Both the position numbers and the translations under genes were made by a program. Positions 5,404-6,145 of a stretch of DNA of 6,145 nucleotides are shown here, piece by piece. Within the stretch, counting starts at the first letter, position 1, and each line of letters starts with the position of its first letter. This stretch comes from Lentisphaeria bacterium (lineage in GTDB: Bacteria > Verrucomicrobiota > Lentisphaeria > Victivallales > UBA1829): contig DPDG01000093.1 in the NCBI GenBank assembly GCA_003526375.1, forward strand, positions 1 through 6,145, in the 5' to 3' direction. The notes beneath the pieces were generated by a model. The model saw nothing but the letters and a program-made list of their open reading frames with translations, had not been told where the DNA came from and made no database searches.

Positions 5404-5853
5404 ATGGAAACGTATCAGGACTTGAAAGCGCGTCATGAAAAGGAAGTGAACGCCCTGCCATTGGGCTTTGCTTTTTCGGAAGAGCAGTTTGAGGAGATGA
5501 AACTCAAACTTGGCGTCAAAGAAAACAGCGAACTCTATCGTCTTGGCGACACAGGAGGCTTCTACCGGAAAGTGGATTCGGAACTGATTCACGGCACGTT
5601 CAAACGTCACATGGAAGAACGCAGAAAGGCGATTTTCACCGAGTCCGGAATCAATGCCAAGTATGTTCAGAGCATGTTTTATTATGAAATGTGCAATCAT
5701 GAATTTGGCATCAACTGGGATGGAAAGGCAGATGTCTTATCCGCTTGCGACCTCACCGAAAAGCAACTGGATTCCATCCCTGAACTGAAACAGGCATGGA
5801 ATGCCGCAAAAAAACAGTATGATACCGCCGCCGAGAAAAACGGCTGGTTTTAA
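5404..5853 (+). CDS. Conserved small helical protein, DUF-type mobile-element family
   Basis: This 149-residue protein starts at ATG 5404, with AAGGAG at 5389-5394; the TTG at 5395 abuts that site and is less likely. I recognise the plan of a widespread uncharacterised family: YQDLKARHEKEVNALPLGFAFSEEQFEEM (4-32), a Gly-containing turn near GDTGGFYRK (48-56), a helix that includes HGTFKRHMEERRKAIF (63-78), then MFYYEMCNHEFGIN (91-104) and a C-terminal helix after LTEKQLDSIPELKQAW. I believe it is catalogued as DUF7659, but I could not check the number. The family occurs in phages, plasmids and integrative elements of gut bacteria and has no assigned function. The length fits the family as I recall it. 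It is the first gene after leader B. Confidence 0.82.
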   Translation: METYQDLKARHEKEVNALPLGFAFSEEQFEEMKLKLGVKENSELYRLGDTGGFYRKVDSELIHGTFKRHMEERRKAIFTESGINAKYVQSMFYYEMCNHEFGINWDGKADVLSACDLTEKQLDSIPELKQAWNAAKKQYDTAAEKNGWF

Positions 5854-5883
5854 TTATAAAACATCAAAAAGAAAGACAAAATC

Positions 5884-6145
5884 ATGAGAACCGTATCTGA
5901 GTTGCTCGTCCGCGTGATTGAAGACCATGCGGAAATCCGTCATGACTATTCCGGACGCGGAATGTTCGGTGAAAAATGTTTCGGATTTGTCGTAGAAAAT
6001 CCGGAAGCCGCCATTGCCGAGATTCAAGCCGACATTAACGGCATTTACGAACCGGAGGAACTGCGGCAGGAGTTTTCTGAACTGCTTCAGCATGGTCGTC
6101 GCGACAGTATGGGATTTGACACGATTCTCTACTTTCCCGGCTATC
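5884..6145 (+). CDS. Conserved hypothetical, 3' end beyond the window
   Basis: An open frame from ATG 5884 runs off the window after 87 codons. It includes DYSGRGMFGEKCFGFVV (about residues 21-37), a helical stretch, then RRDSMGFDTILYFPGY (about 72-87). GRGMxG...C and DSMGxxTIxYxP are motifs I recall from small unnamed mobile-element proteins; they are not tied to any activity. Unlike most genes here it lacks a clear ribosome site: only A-rich sequence (AAAGAAAGAC) lies upstream, in a 30-base gap after the previous stop. Translation may depend on coupling or on the A-rich leader. An antisense frame of 79 codons lies opposite and is taken to be a shadow. Confidence 0.75.
   Translation, partial: MRTVSELLVRVIEDHAEIRHDYSGRGMFGEKCFGFVVENPEAAIAEIQADINGIYEPEELRQEFSELLQHGRRDSMGFDTILYFPGY

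Noticed and set aside
229..6145. Frequent CCGGAA/TTCCGG words throughout
   Set aside because: They appear in coding frames as preferred codons (CCG-GAA, CGG, TCC-GG) rather than as spaced sites, so codon preference is the simplest explanation.
1..6145. CRISPR array, tRNA, rRNA or insertion sequence
   Set aside because: No regularly spaced direct repeats, cloverleaf-like segments, ribosomal RNA stretches or transposase motifs were seen on either strand.

Overview
The window is a compact, entirely rightward-transcribed run of accessory genes: eleven open reading frames plus one broken small gene, with almost no spare DNA. No gene for replication, conjugation, phage structure, integration or core metabolism is visible. 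Several proteins (the 105-residue product at 510, the 256-residue product at 845, the 321-residue product at 2647, the 149-residue product at 5404 and the partial product at 5884) resemble, from memory, unnamed families in cargo regions of gut phages, plasmids and integrative elements. The window is most likely the interior of such an element, but nothing here proves which kind. Host assignment is weak. Strong AAGGAGG-type ribosome binding sites precede most starts, which argues against Bacteroidetes. Mid-range base composition and frequent CCGGAA/TTCCGG words would fit an anaerobic gut bacterium such as a Lentisphaerae or Firmicutes member.

Layout. Bases 1-228 are an AT-rich leader with a perfect 19-bp palindrome (57-75) and a possible stem (140-206) ahead of the first gene. 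Bases 229-1615 hold three closely spaced genes. Bases 1616-1711 hold a nested double-stem element (leader A) and the ribosome site of the next gene. Bases 1712-3612 hold four genes, including two small Cys-rich proteins in succession. Bases 3613-3892 hold a small gene split by frame changes. Bases 3893-5298 hold two genes, the first with a winged-helix-like C-terminus. Bases 5299-5403 hold a second copy of the nested element (leader B). Bases 5404-6145 hold a small conserved gene and a gene cut by the window edge.

The most notable signal is the A/B leader pair. Each has an inner terminator-like hairpin (GCCG...CGGC followed by TTTTTTGTGC) enclosed by a second perfect outer stem, followed a few bases later by a near-identical AAAGGAG(C/T)TGAAAA ribosome site and the start codon. 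The outer-stem and upper-hairpin sequences differ between copies but stay perfectly complementary, which is covariation evidence for a conserved RNA (or single-stranded DNA) structure. The genes probably form one long transcription unit divided into segments by these elements, each possibly acting as a conditional terminator, an RNA processing site or a cassette boundary.
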